From positions 922,146 through 986,145 of the forward strand of contig RPFO01000097.1 of assembly GCA_009746045.1 (NCBI GenBank): 64,000 nucleotides of DNA, read 5' to 3'. Below, piece after piece: positions 24,044 to 36,700 of the stretch. How positions within the stretch are numbered: the first letter of the stretch is position 1; every line of letters starts with the position of its first letter. A program made the translations under genes and the position numbers. This stretch comes from Mesostigma viride. Its lineage: Eukaryota; Streptophyta; Mesostigmatophyceae; Mesostigmatales; Mesostigmataceae. The notes under the pieces were generated by a model that saw only the letters and a program-made list of their open reading frames with translations, was not told the origin of the DNA and searched no databases.

Positions 24044-24794
24044 GTCGGTGGGGTCTTGTCGCGGCGGTCGAGCCCCGACTGGCTGAGTGGGCTTGTATTC
24101 TTGACCTACGAAGCTTTAGTCCCTTAGTACATCAACACTCAAGCTGCGCTGTGCAGAATGCCTGACGCAACGACGGCAAATAAAATCAAATTTCAATCAC
24201 TAATCACTGATCTGTGGACACTATCGGCCAAGAGCAGAGCTCCGGCTTTATCACATAAATGTACGGATGAAGTGATCGTGCCTTAATTCCGGGACTTGCG
24301 CATATTCGTGCAATATATTCTCGGACGTCATGGAACGCACGAGAACTAAGTGGTTGAGAATGCCGTGAAATGACTTGAATTGTGAACTAAACTACTATTA
24401 GTATATAATTCAAGCTCTTTTTATGCATCACCCCCCTAGTAGTGGTTTGGTGGACGGCAGGTTAACGACGAACACGCATTCATTCGCCAAACGACCCTTC
24501 CTTCACATAAATCTTCGTTCTTGTACTCAACATATATTATTGAAGTGATTCGGTCTTATTAGTAGCGGGCAGTGGCCACTGAATTGGCTTATAATAGCAC
24601 GGGCATGTCGCGGGATGAGTTCATGTTCGTGGTAAAATCACCCACATGGCCACAGCGCACGCGGATACGTGGTCGATCGGTTAGAACGAATTAAACAAGG
24701 CGCCGGCTGAAATGCGAAAAAATGCTAGGCTGCATGTTCATCAGAGTACCGGCGTGCAAGGACAACACATTCAATCAACCAATATGGTAATTAA
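24044..24794. other. Intergenic, AT-rich, nothing recognised
   Basis: Only short frames and no RNA-like structures were seen here. Confidence 0.4.
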
Positions 24795-25220
24795 TGAGGA
24801 ACATAACTCCGTTGGGAGTACATGTAGCACATGCATATCCCTGAGAAGGGGCATATGGCTTTTAATACATTCTGGGCTACTTCCTGCAAGGGTATAGGGA
24901 TGTAAACTACACATGCTCTGGCTGCACAAAGGGCGCCAGGTGTGCACAGTGGTGTGCAGGCTGCACACCACTGTATTCAGGCACCTAGGGGCGCCGACAG
25001 AGGTGGGAAGATCATCAATGATGGCTATACAAAGGCTAGGGCATGGCTTCTCGACAGAGAGTGACTCTCTGCATAGGCAGAGCTTGGCTAAATTCTTAAT
25101 GCATCATCCATGCCGGAGTCCCATTATAGGCGTGGCGTGGCTAAATTCTTAAGGCATCATCCGTGGCGGGCCATTATGGGCGCACATGCGCGTGGGCCAC
25201 GTGGTAGGCTAAGCCTAGAG
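24795..25220 (+). repeat. Dispersed repeat family A, longest copy
   Basis: It begins near cataactccgttgggagtac and continues through ggcttttaatacattctggg, gggctacttcctgcaaggg and ggctagggcatggcttctcg to gggcgcacatgcgcg. Other copies lie at 41910-42709 (+, interrupted), 51700-51893 (reverse) and 54579-54760 (+, partial). There is no reading frame of note. It is likely a non-autonomous element of unknown class. Confidence 0.75.
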
Positions 25221-25677
25221 CAACGGACATACCGAGTCATAGCGGCGCCGTTACTTTGCATTACTTGACTGCTCGGAGGTTTGATCAGCCGCTCAGTTCA
25301 GTTCAGGTCAATTCAAATCTGTTGTCCCATCTCCCATCTATATTACCAATTTAGCAATGTAAGGTCATCACCGACGCACTATTGGGAGCCGAGTCCCCGA
25401 GTATGCGAGTATACGTGACCAATCCAAAAGGCGGGAGGGACCGACTGCCAGGCCAATACTCGCGAAGCGCCAAGTGAGCGAACCGGGGGGGGATGACTGC
25501 TAACCAATTGATACGCGCGAAGCGCCAAGCGAGAGAAGCGAGACCCCGGCTTCCGCGGCCTCTTCGTCGGAGCGCGTTACTCTGAATTACTGTACGCGTT
25601 GGCATGAAAAATACGGTAGGGGCACCGCGGGCAAAGTAGCAGAGGGTAATTAGTGGGCGCCAGGTGGCACGCCCGCA

Positions 25678-25857
25678 ATTAATTAATTAATTAGACTCGT
25701 GCTCCCGTTGGGGAGTCACGGAGCATTAACCCCGATGGATGGATGGATGGATGGATGGATGGATGGGTGCAAACAGTCCTACCGGTCTAATCTATCTACA
25801 TCAGCTACATACTACATCTATCTAACAGCATTCTAACTACAACATCTATCTAGTAGG
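25678..25857 (-). mobile_element. SINE-like family B copy with (AATT)n tail
   Basis: Read in reverse, it has a short CTAT/GATG-rich body, the conserved block taccggtaggactgtttgca, a (CATC)n stretch, ggggttaatgctccgtgac, cacgagtc, and an aattaatt tail. Copies at 42132-42300 and 51413-51590 share this order. The tail and the TSD of the 42 kb copy point to a retroposed element. Confidence 0.65.
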
Positions 25858-26878
25858 AGCTGTCTGGCGTGCCTCCCACGGGATTGCACACGCGGGCGCT
25901 TCCCCACTGGGGGGGGCTCGTTGTCCCCCCCCCCAAGCAAAGCTAACCTTTGGGGCTTGCGGGGTCGCGGGGGGGTGGCGGGCGGGACTGCGGGACTGCG
26001 GGACTTCGGGCGCGGCGCGGAGGGCGAACGGGTCAGTAGTGGCGTACTACTTGGCGAGCGGGCAGGTCTGCGGGCCACAATTCACCAGCGGGCGGGGGGT
26101 CAGGAAAAAAAGGTCAGGAAAAAAAGGTCAGGAAAAAAAACGTAGCGAGGCTATGGCGGCGTAGAGGATAGCAGGCGATAGCTTCGGCCATCCGCGACCA
26201 GCGACATACCAACGGATTCGCCGTGAAAAGGTGCGTCTAACGATACCCATATAAGCAACTTTCATTTGGTCCTTGAGCCGCCACGCTATCTGTGATGTCG
26301 GCTGGCAAGGCGTACAGGAAGTACGGCTGATGCCTAGAGGCATACAGAATAGCGTGACGGCTCACTACAAATGGACCTGGAATAGTGGTAGAACAGCTCA
26401 GGAAGCTGGACGCTTCCTGGTAGTGCTGTTTCTACTCACCCTTTACACCTTTAACCATGCGATCCTGCTGAGGAACAGGCTCTCGCATAACTCGGTGACC
26501 GGAAGTCACCATGACACCCGATACAGACCCAACCTGACATTGCAGTCACGGATGGTGCAATGCAGGCTTCCCCCCAGCATAACCCCTGGAATGGGACACC
26601 TTTTTTCGCTATCTAACTCTTTATTGCTCCTGTTGTCCTCGTTGTCATACCTGCTCCGGCGGCACGGCTGCCGGTCCTACCCCATGATCTCGACATGATG
26701 CCCTCCTCAACTGGCTCTCTCGAGGAAGCGACAGCGCAGGACGACCCCTCGGCCAAACGGGCGCAGCCAACGGTCACCACAGCCGACGCAACCAAGCGGG
26801 CGCGTGCGTCGTCTTCCAAGGCATGAGAGGTACGCCAACGCTCGCATCCTTCTGCATTCTCTCCCCTTCTACTAACTT

Positions 26879-29800
26879 ATGAGTCAACTTACTATAATAT
26901 CTTGGAACGTTCAGGGTTTAAATACTTATGGTGTTCGCACCCAGGGACAGTCTAAAATATCTGCGCTCCAGGCACAACTAGCCAGTATCACCCAACCCTA
27001 TGTCGGCCCATCTCATGAAATCTGGGTAGGCCTACATGCAAGAACATAAATTTCCTGGAATAGACGCCAAAGCGCTACAATCCTTTACAAGACGCACCCC
27101 AGACATGGAACGCAGATGGGCATGGGCACGGGGGACTAGTGGAGGCACTGCATTGCTACAATATCGACGTCCGCCACACCCTCATGTTCAACTGCACCCA
27201 TGGGCCCAGCACACAGATACTGCTCCCAACACATGGCAGGGTCGCTGGACCCGGCAATGCATCTCCTGGGGCGGTAAGACTGGCTATATTATATCGGTAT
27301 ATGCCCCCAACGAACACTCTGACCGTATAAAATTTTTTGATGATTTGTTTGGTATGGTTGCCCCCCTCCTGGACCAATCTCATGAGGTCATACTAATGGG
27401 TGACTTTAACTCGTCGTCTGTCCCTGGTCCTCTACGGAGGACTGAGTTGAACTCAGTCCTCTCTAGAGGACCGAGTTTTTGGGTTTCGTAGAAAATTCGC
27501 CACGGTCAGAATGTTTGTCAAAAAAATTCTCTCAAAATTTATTCAAATACTACGTGAAAAGATCTTTCTTGGACATATTTTTGGGATTTTTTTGGATTTG
27601 GTATGAGCGGCTAAATGTACGGTCAAAGTACAGGTGGTAAGGGTACTTTTCCACGTGAAACGCGAGTTCCGGAAATGCACGACCTAGCCATGGCGGCTCG
27701 CGCCCATGCATGCAGTTTACGTTTGCGGACGAGTTAGCTGTCCAAACTCAGGAAATAGATTTAACATGCCCTAAAGATGATAAAAATCAATTTTTAGCTG
27801 GCGGGGATGCGATTTACCCGGTGTCGGCACTGTTCTTGCTGGAAAAATCTGCGATAAGGCAGGTCGACGGAATTGATGACGGCGCTTGCTTTCCGGCGCA
27901 ATTTCAATGGCTGATAGGTTTCTTTCTACATTTTAACATGCATTGTATTAGAATGAATTGAGTGACAGTATAGATTTGATGATTTCGACCATTCTGTCAC
28001 GTCATGGTCTATGTGCCGAAGAGTGCCACTTTTGCGGGCACCGCCTGGGCCAAGGTAACGCCAGCCGTGCCAGGTAAAGCCGGATAATCGTTGCCTCTTC
28101 GTTCCTTGATGTTCGTACATGAGTTTAAGCTTGCGAGGCGTTGTCAGGTTCAGGTCTTGATGCTGTTTCTTGACCGTTGCCTGCCCCTCTCTAAAACCCC
28201 CTTTTCAGATGATGTTAGCAGGCATTTGCCTTAACCCAGTGTAGTTGTGCAGGGTTTTAGGAGCTGTGCAGGTTTAAACACCTTCGTAGATGTTAGTTAT
28301 TCTCTTGCTACGTTCATACTGCATGATTGTGTGGCCACGGGCTGCGTCAAGGGTGCATTCAAGCTTTTACGGGTGAGTGAAAAGTCTTGGTGACAAACCA
28401 CTGCCATCATGTGCCAGCAACTATGTTGGCCACATCATGGCAAGGCAAAACAGTTATAGCCATATCTATTGTTGTTAGAAACAATGGAAATATGCTTAAC
28501 CTACCCATTATATTGGTGGTTGACACTTATAACATAACCCTTTGTTGGTAGGTATCCAAGCCCATTCCCTACATGCATGCATAGGCTCTCACTACATGAT
28601 AAGGTATGATATACCTGAAGTATGATGATGCAAGTGTGTTGTCCTGTAATGCTTGAAGGGAAATGAGTTGATTGGAATGGTTGGTGGCCACGGTATTGTG
28701 TAGTATGACCGCACTTATATGCTAGCAAAGTTAGCAAAAGGCCCATTCCTCTCCTGAGGACTGAGAGTTTTTTAATTGTTTCAGGCAGTTGCAGTGGCCA
28801 AAGTGAGCCCAGTTTTTTGCCACGTTTCAAGAACTATATTGTTTACATGCCTATATTTTTTCTTCATGCACCAGGATTTGATTGAATTTTTCCCACTCGT
28901 TCTTATCCCGAAAAATGCAAAGTCGCGAGCGGTGCCCAACGTCCGTGTAATTTTCAGGTGTTCGGGTCAAGTTTTCACATATGCAGTATTTTTGCCAACA
29001 AAATGACATCTAGTACACCCCCGATCCACATCAAAACATTTGGGATGGACCCCCCACCTAGTCGCTACACGCGGTTGAAAGTTGTCAACTCAGTCCTCCT
29101 GTGAGGACTGAGTTGGGACAGACGACGAGTTAATGTTGACCTAGACCATGGCCTTGGGCTTGAGACGACCTCGTTAGCCAACCACCTCACACGCCTCTCA
29201 CTACAGGATGTTATCAAACCTCGCGACCATCTGCATACTCGAGAGTCCACTCGTCAGGGCACCCGCATCACTAGCCGTCTAGACTACATATTTATGTCAC
29301 CTTTTTGGGCATCCCTCATTTGTCACGCAGAGGTCATACGCTCCACAGTTTTTTCTGATCACTACCCCTGCCTTCTCACCATGGTGTATCACTCCAGCCC
29401 CCCCAGAGGACCAGGCGTCCCTCGCCTCAATAAAAAGCTGCTGGCTGACCCCGCCTTTCGCCCCCTAGTCCGAGAACAATGGCGGGACTGGAAAACCAAG
29501 CAAGTAGAATACCCAAGCACTACTCTCTGGATGCAAGCATGCCTCTCGCACATCCTTGACTCCTCTAAGGCCTACGATCTAGAACAACGCCGCATAAAAG
29601 GCAAAGACTACAATTACTACAAACGAGTTATTACTATGTTGCAATCCAAACCCCGCCTAGCCCCGCACGAGTTAACACGACTGCAACTGTGCCAGACTGA
29701 GATGGATAAGCTACGCCTTGAACGCCACGCAGAAGCCCTAGATGTGGAAAATACATGGTGGCATGTCAAGGGTGAACGAATGAATAAGGAATTCTTTGCA

Positions 29801-32800
29801 TTTATCCCACCCCCGCGCTCACAAACCACCATCACAGAAATTACAGACGAGACTGGCACCCATACCACCCCCAAGACATCCTACAATCTGGACATGCTTT
29901 TTTCTCCACCCTGTTCCGGACAGAACCCGACCCCTCTGCAAATACAGCCACACAAAAAATCCTCGATGCAATTCCCCACCGCCTCTCTCCGTCACAACAA
30001 GCTCTACTAGACGCCAGCCCCACTATGGAAGAAACATCTCTAGCACTCCAACATCTCAAAACCGGTAGCGCACCTGGTGCAGATGGCCTTCCAGTAGAGT
30101 TTTTTAAAACGTTCTGGCCCCTCATAGGCAGGGATCTATACCAATGCATCCTGGAAATCTGGAACACCGAAACTGTTGTGGGCCAGTGGTCGGAAACAAT
30201 CCTCATCCTCTTACACAAAAAAGGGGATAAAACAAGTTGGAAAAATTATAGACCCATTCGCATGCTCACAGTCCCTTACAAACTAGCCAGCAAACTCTTG
30301 CAACGCCGTTTCTACAGTGTACTAGATAATCTGATCGGCCCGGAACAAGTTGGATTCAGGTCCAACCTACACATCAGCGACAGCATCACCATGATCATGG
30401 ACATTGTTGATGACGCATGGCGCAACAATATTATAGGTCTTATTTTATTTTGGGATTTTGAAAAGGCATTCGACCGCATATGTTGGAAATACCTCGAGGC
30501 TATACTACACGGGCTTGGATTTGGACCTAAACTTATTAAGGTCAGTCTAGGCATGATCAAATCCCTCACTTGGCACCTACTAATTAATGGACATAAATCC
30601 CAAATAGGCCATAGCACACGCTCTCTCCCACAAGGCGACTGTCTCTCTCCCCTTCTCTTTCTGCTCGCTCACGCTGGCCTCTTCTTTCTTCATCAACAGG
30701 ACAGCCGTATTCAAGGCTACCCCCTCCCTCACCACACACGTGGTCTGTTTCAAACTGCTTACGCCGATGACACTACTAACATTTGCACCTCCCTGCGTGA
30801 TGTTGATGCTGTGCTTGACAACATATCTACATACTGTACCGCCTCCCAACAACGCTGCAACGTGCAAAAGTCCACGGGCTTGCATATTGGCAGAACAACC
30901 AACCCGACTCTCCAACCTACTAACCTGGCGGTGACATGGGTCCCGCCAGGAGGATACCACCTTTTGCATAACTGCCCTATCGGTCGGACAGCCGAAGGGA
31001 GGTTATTGGAAGTCAAAACCTTTTTATACGACGAATCACAACAACTGGGCAAACTTACTGGTGTACAACAGGTGGCCAACCGCTGGGCTGGCGTACACCG
31101 CCTCAGCCTCCGGGGCAAGGTCCTCGTTACGAACCAGCTGCTGTTCTCCAAGCTGCTGTACTTCGGTCAGGCCCACCCACCGGATGAACACACCGTGTCT
31201 CTTATTCAACGACTGGGGCATAACTTTGTTTGGAAAAAATCGAGCGATCTCAGCCGCCAGGTACACGGATGGATCAGAGAGTCAATGTCTTTTATGCCGT
31301 GGCCTCTTGGAGGACTAGGCTTACACAATATGCAATGGCGTTTATGGTCTGTGTATGCCAAACAAGTTATCTCTGCCCACATTGGTGTCAACACCACCCT
31401 GGATGTCTTCTGGCACGTGTAACCCTCTCACGTCTTACTCATCACTCCAATGGTATTTCCTGGCACTCTGGAGCCGCACTGCTTACTGCTCGCCTCCCCT
31501 CCCCGAAGCTCACCAGAGGTCTTCCTTGGTACTGGGCTCGTATATGGCAAGGCTTTATGGCACTTAAACCCGACCGCCTACTATTCCCCACACTACGTGA
31601 GGAAGTTGCACGCCAACCCCTATTCTTTAATGATATATACCTCAACCCCCTTAATCGCCCCTTTGGATGCTTAAGTGGCCCTAACCCCTATGAAGGCTTC
31701 ATAACATCCCCCCACCCTGTAACCACTATTCTCCACCTGTATATTCTCCACGGTGACTGCTACCGCCTCTTAACATATAACGAACTGGCTGCCTGGGTCC
31801 CCAATATGCCTACTTATGCTGCCTGGGCCGCGCTAGTACAAGCCATACCCCCCGCTGGCACACACTCATGACTTCTCCCCGTGCCCCCTATAAAGCTGGT
31901 GAATGGTGCTGCTTTTGTCCATACAGCACGACCGCAACATGCTCGGGGAAGGTGATCGCAGAACTCCCCCTTGGAACCCTGCACGTTCAACTACTGGCGC
32001 CGCTGAGCGGCCACAATGGCTGTCTGGCTCAACTTACAACTGCAGTGGTGTTCCTCCCCACCCAGCTATGCCACCGGATTCGGGTTGTACCTTGGTCCCT
32101 TGAACAATCATGTGTATACCAACCCAACCCCAACCTTCCAGACGCTGCTATTATTTGGCTACATGTGGGATCAACCGCCTGGACATGTTGTCATTGGATC
32201 CAGTGGAATTTGGCTGGGTGCTAAATCAGGGTGACAGCAGAATTGTAAAAGGCCTTTACGAGTACACGGCAGAGTGGGGCTACACAATGCTCTTGCATAA
32301 AAACCATCAATTCCACCCCGGACGGACACGCTGGGGCGCTACTGAGTGGCCTGGCCACACCTGGGTCCGCAACATCACCCTCGCCGCTGACCACCCGCTG
32401 ATTGATCGCCGCGCGACCGACGTACAACACCTCTTGATGCACCGGTCCATCGGGGTCGGGGAGATCCTCCACCGGCGATTTCAACACCCTGCTACATGTT
32501 TATGTACCAACCCCACTGAAACTGTGGAACACCGATTTTTATGGTGTAACCTCCAGGGAGTTTGGACCTGGTTGATTGGTTTATGGGCAGCCTGGACGTC
32601 TGAGCCTATCATACCGGTGTCTACCCGCTCAATTATCTTTGGCATCACTGGCACCCCTGGCCTTGAGCTCACCTTTTCACAACAAGCGTGGATATGGCTC
32701 CGCACATGCATGTTATATACAATCTGGACGGTGCGAAACGATGTGGTGTTCAATAGGCGCACAGTTTTCGACAAAGCTGGGGTTCTCTCACGCTTCATTT

Positions 32801-33006
32801 ACCTATGGAACTCCGGCATGCGACGCTACTGGATGGTTGCAAATGAACAAAACAAAATCTGGGACCCTGGCGCGGACCAGGATAAGCCCAGCCCACTTGA
32901 GATCTTTCATGACCTCATGGGCAAAAACAGGATCTTTACCCACATGCCCAATGACAACCCATTAGAAGTCCAGTGGCTTCCGTGGTCTAGTAAGGCTCCG
33001 TTTTAG
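26879..33006 (+). pseudogene. LINE ORF2: AP endonuclease plus reverse transcriptase, broken
   Basis: The start ATG at 26879 opens MSQLTIISWNVQGLN, the first APE motif. HEVILMGDFN (ending at the TTAA insertion site) is the third APE motif, and after the insertion VDLDHGLGLETTSLANHL and later SRLDYIFMS continue it. The RT carries GSAPGADGLP, RPIRMLTVPYK, FWDFEKAFDRICW (catalytic Asp, near 30450-30490), LPQGDCLSPLLF and TAYADDT (near 30757-30777). The C-terminus has CLCTNPTETVEHRFLWC (about 32500-32550), a zinc-ribbon-like knuckle. Frame changes occur near 27030 (between IWVGLHA and MQEHKFPG), near a T6 run at 29890 and between 31870 and 32110. A stop with frame change lies near 31420. The copy therefore cannot make a full protein, but its homologies are still easy to read. 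Confidence 0.85.
27410..29129. mobile_element. TTAA-class non-autonomous DNA transposon (piggyBac/Kolobok-like), 1,720 bp, inserted in the LINE
   Basis: The ends ctcgtcgtctgtccc (27410-27424) and gggacagacgacgag (29115-29129) are perfect 15-bp inverted repeats. TTAA stands on both sides (27406-27409 and 29130-29133). Removing the element and one TTAA gives GAC TTT AAT GTT GAC, restoring the LINE endonuclease motif GDFN in frame, so the boundaries are exact. Inside each end lies a subterminal palindrome built on aactcagtcctc and gaggactgagtt. No transposase is recognisable. The interior holds an ATG frame at 27710-27961 (83 residues, unrecognised) and splice-like signals (ttgtttcag near 28780, catgcaccag near 28870), possibly a captured gene fragment. 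Confidence 0.9.
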
Positions 33007-33105
33007 CCACTGACATCTTGACACCCTAGGCTTAGCAGGGATTACCTACTGGCTATATTTGGAATAAACGTACACCTATTTACCTGGAATTCACCAGCGG
33101 GCGGG

Positions 33106-33746
33106 CCACGGCGGGGCCTGAGGGCGGGCCAGCCCGGCGCTGCGTGAGGGCCGCGGGCGGCCGGACCTTGTTTTGGGCTGGGTGAAGCCAGCGGGTCACT
33201 CTAGTATACTGCAGCTCTGGCATGGGAAAAAAACTGACTGACTGACTGGCTGACTGACTGACTGACTGACTGACTCACTCGCTCACTCACTCTGACTGAC
33301 ACGACTGACTGTCCCAGACGTAGTAGAGCTACTCGTTCTACCGACGCCTGAAAGATCGGTCTCTGCCTTGCATACTCGGCCAGATCAGGCCACGACCCGC
33401 CATGCGTCACCCGCTGGCCACGTGCGGGGCACCTGTAAGTGGTGTTCTGTACTGTAGTACTAGGCTCGCCCACCATGCGCGCCCCGCTAAATTTGGGAAA
33501 ATCTGTGGGGCGAACCGTGCTGGCTAATAATTTGTATATCTCGTGTTAATGGGGCCCGATTTTTTAAACTTTATTTTATTCATGAAGGGGAGATGCAACA
33601 CAGGTGTCATTTTTACTTGCCGACAGCGGTGATCCATAATGAAGTAGGAATTGGAAGGGATGGCTCGTCTGGCAGAGCTAGGAAGAGCCCGAACAGGCGC
33701 AACAGCCTTATATATGCAGCTGGGTTGACAGCTTGTGCGATTTTAA
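33106..33746. promoter_or_regulatory. Upstream region of the coiled-coil gene, with (GACT)n
   Basis: This interval separates the LINE's right TSD from the start codon at 33747. It contains a GC-rich stretch continuing the LINE target locus, then a (GACT)n microsatellite at about 33233-33300. The last 250 bases are AT-richer. I see no clear TATA box; it is assigned as promoter and 5' UTR by position only. Confidence 0.4.
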
Positions 33747-36700
33747 ATGGCAGGAAGCTATGACCACGAGCGTGAGGAAGCAGGGATTCCTGAGGTAGTA
33801 GAGGACGCTGAAGGGGAATCTGTTCCGGCCGAAGAGACGGATGGGGTCAGCGAGGAAAGCAGTAATAAGGGACTGAAAGTCGAGAATCCTGATGGGCGGG
33901 GAAACGACATTATTCCCCGAAGTTTAGATGGGGGAGAGGGTGGGGAAACCACTGCCGTAAATGAGCTTAGTTATCATGTTGTTAACGACGATGAATCACG
34001 CCAGACGTTTGAGACGGACGCACACGAGGATGGGTTATTGTCAAACACCGACTCCAACGCTGACCAGGAGCCGGGGCAGGACACCGCGAACGAGATGGCC
34101 GTGGAAAAAGCGATGCCTGCCGAAACAAGCGAGCCGCTGGACCCCGAACCGGAGCACAGTCCATCGCCCGACTTGGGACCGGTGGAAGAGGAGCGCGTCG
34201 AGGTGCCCGTCGAGGAGCTCGTCGACGAACGCGTTGAAAGTGGCGGCGACGTGGAAGTTTCTGGAATGGCCGACGCCAGCGAGCCTGCGACGCTGACAGA
34301 TCGCGCTGGCGCCGAACAGCCCCCGAGTGAAAGCAGCGGTGCACTCACAGGGGTGCTAGAAGAAGGTGACCGAGCGCCGTTTGCCAGCAGCCAACTTCAA
34401 ACTCAAGAAACCCCCTACGGCGGCCAGCCTGAAGAAGGCAGCCCTGCGCTGCCCTCGATGGTCGATGATGACGACGACTACGCAAACGAGTCGTTTGCGG
34501 AGGAAAGCGTGGGCACGCCCCAGAGCATGACGCCCGCGCCGGTGGGCAACGGCCTGCTGCGTGACGCGACCAGCACGCCGGACCTGGTGGGTGTGGCGCT
34601 GCACCACATGGGCGCGCCGCATCATGGAGGGGGCATGCACCATGGCGGCAATGTGGGCGTGTCCATGCATGACATTGCCGACGCGAGCGCGTGGGGGAGC
34701 TCCTTCCCGGAACAACGCGTGCCGGACGAGGATGGACTAGCACCCCCCGTGCCCGAGTACAACGAACCAAAAGTCTCTGCGTCCATCGAGCAACAAGGCC
34801 CCGAAGACAGCACGGAGGGGCAGGTCGTCCCTGACAACAACGCGTCCTCCTTCCCCGATGACGTGGTGGGGCCGTACCCAGGTGGGGTTGAGGAGGGGCC
34901 GGCGCACACAGCGGGCGGCGCACGTGGTGGCACCGATGCGTTCATGGAAGGCCAAGGGGTGGTGGCTGCGATGGAGCCACCAGCGCCCGAAGAGGAGCCT
35001 GACCCCGTGCAGGAAGCACAGGCGGCGGAGGCGACGGGTGATGCGGCGGCTGGGGGCTTGGATGATGGTCTTCTTGGCCAGGCCCGCTATGACCTTGGCG
35101 CGGAGGATGCTGCCGCCGATGGGGGGCCAACAGAGGGGGGCTCGCCCGACCCAGACCCGAACCTACCCTATGGTGACGGTGGCGGCATGGCCGGTGATGG
35201 CCCGGTGGCGAAACAGCTGGGCCGGGGGAGTGGGGAGGCGCTGCCCTGGGGCGGTGGCGCGGGGGATGCTAGTGACGCGGCGGGGGGCTCCAGCTGGACG
35301 GGTGTTCCGGATGCCAGCGAGGACACGGCGCGTTTCTTGCGGCTGGGGGAGGATGGCAGGGGGAGGGCACCATCCGTCCTGGACACGCAAGGGGTGGGCG
35401 CGCAGTGGCTCGATGCGCTGCCTCTGGGTGGGGGCGCAGGGGAGGGGGGCACGGCGGTGGCGGCGGGGGTAGATGGACGGGAGGCGAAGGAGGGAGCGGG
35501 GGAGAGGGTGGGATTGGTGGGTGGCGAGGCGTTGCAGTGGGAAGAGTACGGGGAGGGGTTGGTCAGCCCCACCGGCGAGGAGGGCCGTGGGGCGGACCTG
35601 GCAGGTGCGGATGACCTCGGTGGCGCGGGCACTGCTGCCATGGGGGTGGGGGCAGAGGGTTCTGCGCCCCCGCCTGAGGAGGGGGAGGATGCGGCCACTC
35701 CTCCCCACATGATGGTGATGGGGGGGATGGGGGGGGAGGAGGCGCGCCCGGATGTTGGGGTAGAGCGAGGTGACAGGGGTGGCTGCGCGGTGGCTGGTGG
35801 CTACAGGGTGGGGGAGGAGGGCGCGGGCGGGGCCGTGGTGGCGGATGGCAGCGGCGCTCTCCCCAGCGACCAGCGTGAAGCGGGCGCGGAGGAACCGGGG
35901 GTGGCCATGGATGCAGGCCACGCGCAGGATGCGGATGGGCGGCAGGACCAGGGCCGGGACCGCACGCGGATGGAAGGGGACAGCCTTGCCAGGGATGTGG
36001 GGGAAGGGGCGGGGGGCCAAGGGGTCGCAGGGGAAGGAGGGGACGGAACGGACGCCAGCAGTGGGCAGCTCAAGGTGTACCGGATGGACCTGTTACTGGG
36101 CAACGGGCGGGGTGGGGGTGCGGACATGCCGGGCGGGGGCCCTGGTCGTCCCTTCGGCAGCGATCGGGACGTGTTTCGTGACGACGACAGCATGGCGGGG
36201 GTCAACCCGCTCAACGACATGGGCGGCAGCGAGTTTGGGCGCGACGACGACAGCCTAGCAGGTGGCTTCTGGCGGCCCTCGGCTGTGGGCCTGGCGGTGC
36301 GCAGCGAGGGGGATGAGCTGGCGGAGGCGGCGCGGCAGCGGGACGGGTATGGGCTGGATGGCACGCAAGCTGGTAACGCGGGGGGATGGGGGTCTCAAGT
36401 AGAGGCGGGAGCGTCGCCCGAGGATGCCGCGGAGGGCGCCTCCCTTGCTGTGCCGTCGGAAGGCGCGTTGTCCCCTCAGGTGCGGCATGGCGGGCGCGTC
36501 CCGCTGGAGGGTGTGCCCGAGGAGGGCGAGGAGGCCAGCGCATCCCTGGATGGCGCAGGGCGCGTGCGCAGCAGCAGCGACCCTGCCCTGGGCGTGCGCG
36601 CGGGGGATTCTGTCGGGTCCTCAGTCTCCTCGGTGCCACCCACGCAGGGGAACGGGGGCGGCGGGTCGCCCGATGGCGGAGTCCGTGCCAGCCGTCCTGC

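Larger units (their letters stand above)
26097..33087 (+). mobile_element. Near-complete APE-type LINE, about 7 kb including a 1.72 kb insertion, with 18-bp TSD
   Basis: The element is bounded by an identical 18-bp duplication aattcaccagcgggcggg at 26079-26096 and 33088-33105. It starts with three copies of ggtcaggaaaaaaa and ends cctatttacctgg without a poly-A tract. It encodes an AP-like endonuclease, a reverse transcriptase with KAFD and YADD boxes, and a C-terminal Cys/His-rich segment, the order found in L1/Tx1-like LINEs; the exact clade is inferred. A small Ser/Ala/Lys-rich frame at 26695-26826 may be an ORF1 remnant. A TTAA-class transposon is inserted at 27410-29129. Confidence 0.88.

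Noticed and set aside
23664-24086. 140-residue Gly/Ala/Arg-rich frame
   Set aside because: It is a translation of the GGGGC array with no start context and no homology.
26273-26698. 141-residue frame in the LINE 5' region as ORF1
   Set aside because: Its composition is unlike a LINE ORF1 and has no RNA-binding motif; it appears to be a chance frame. The small frame at 26695-26826 is a better, still weak, candidate.
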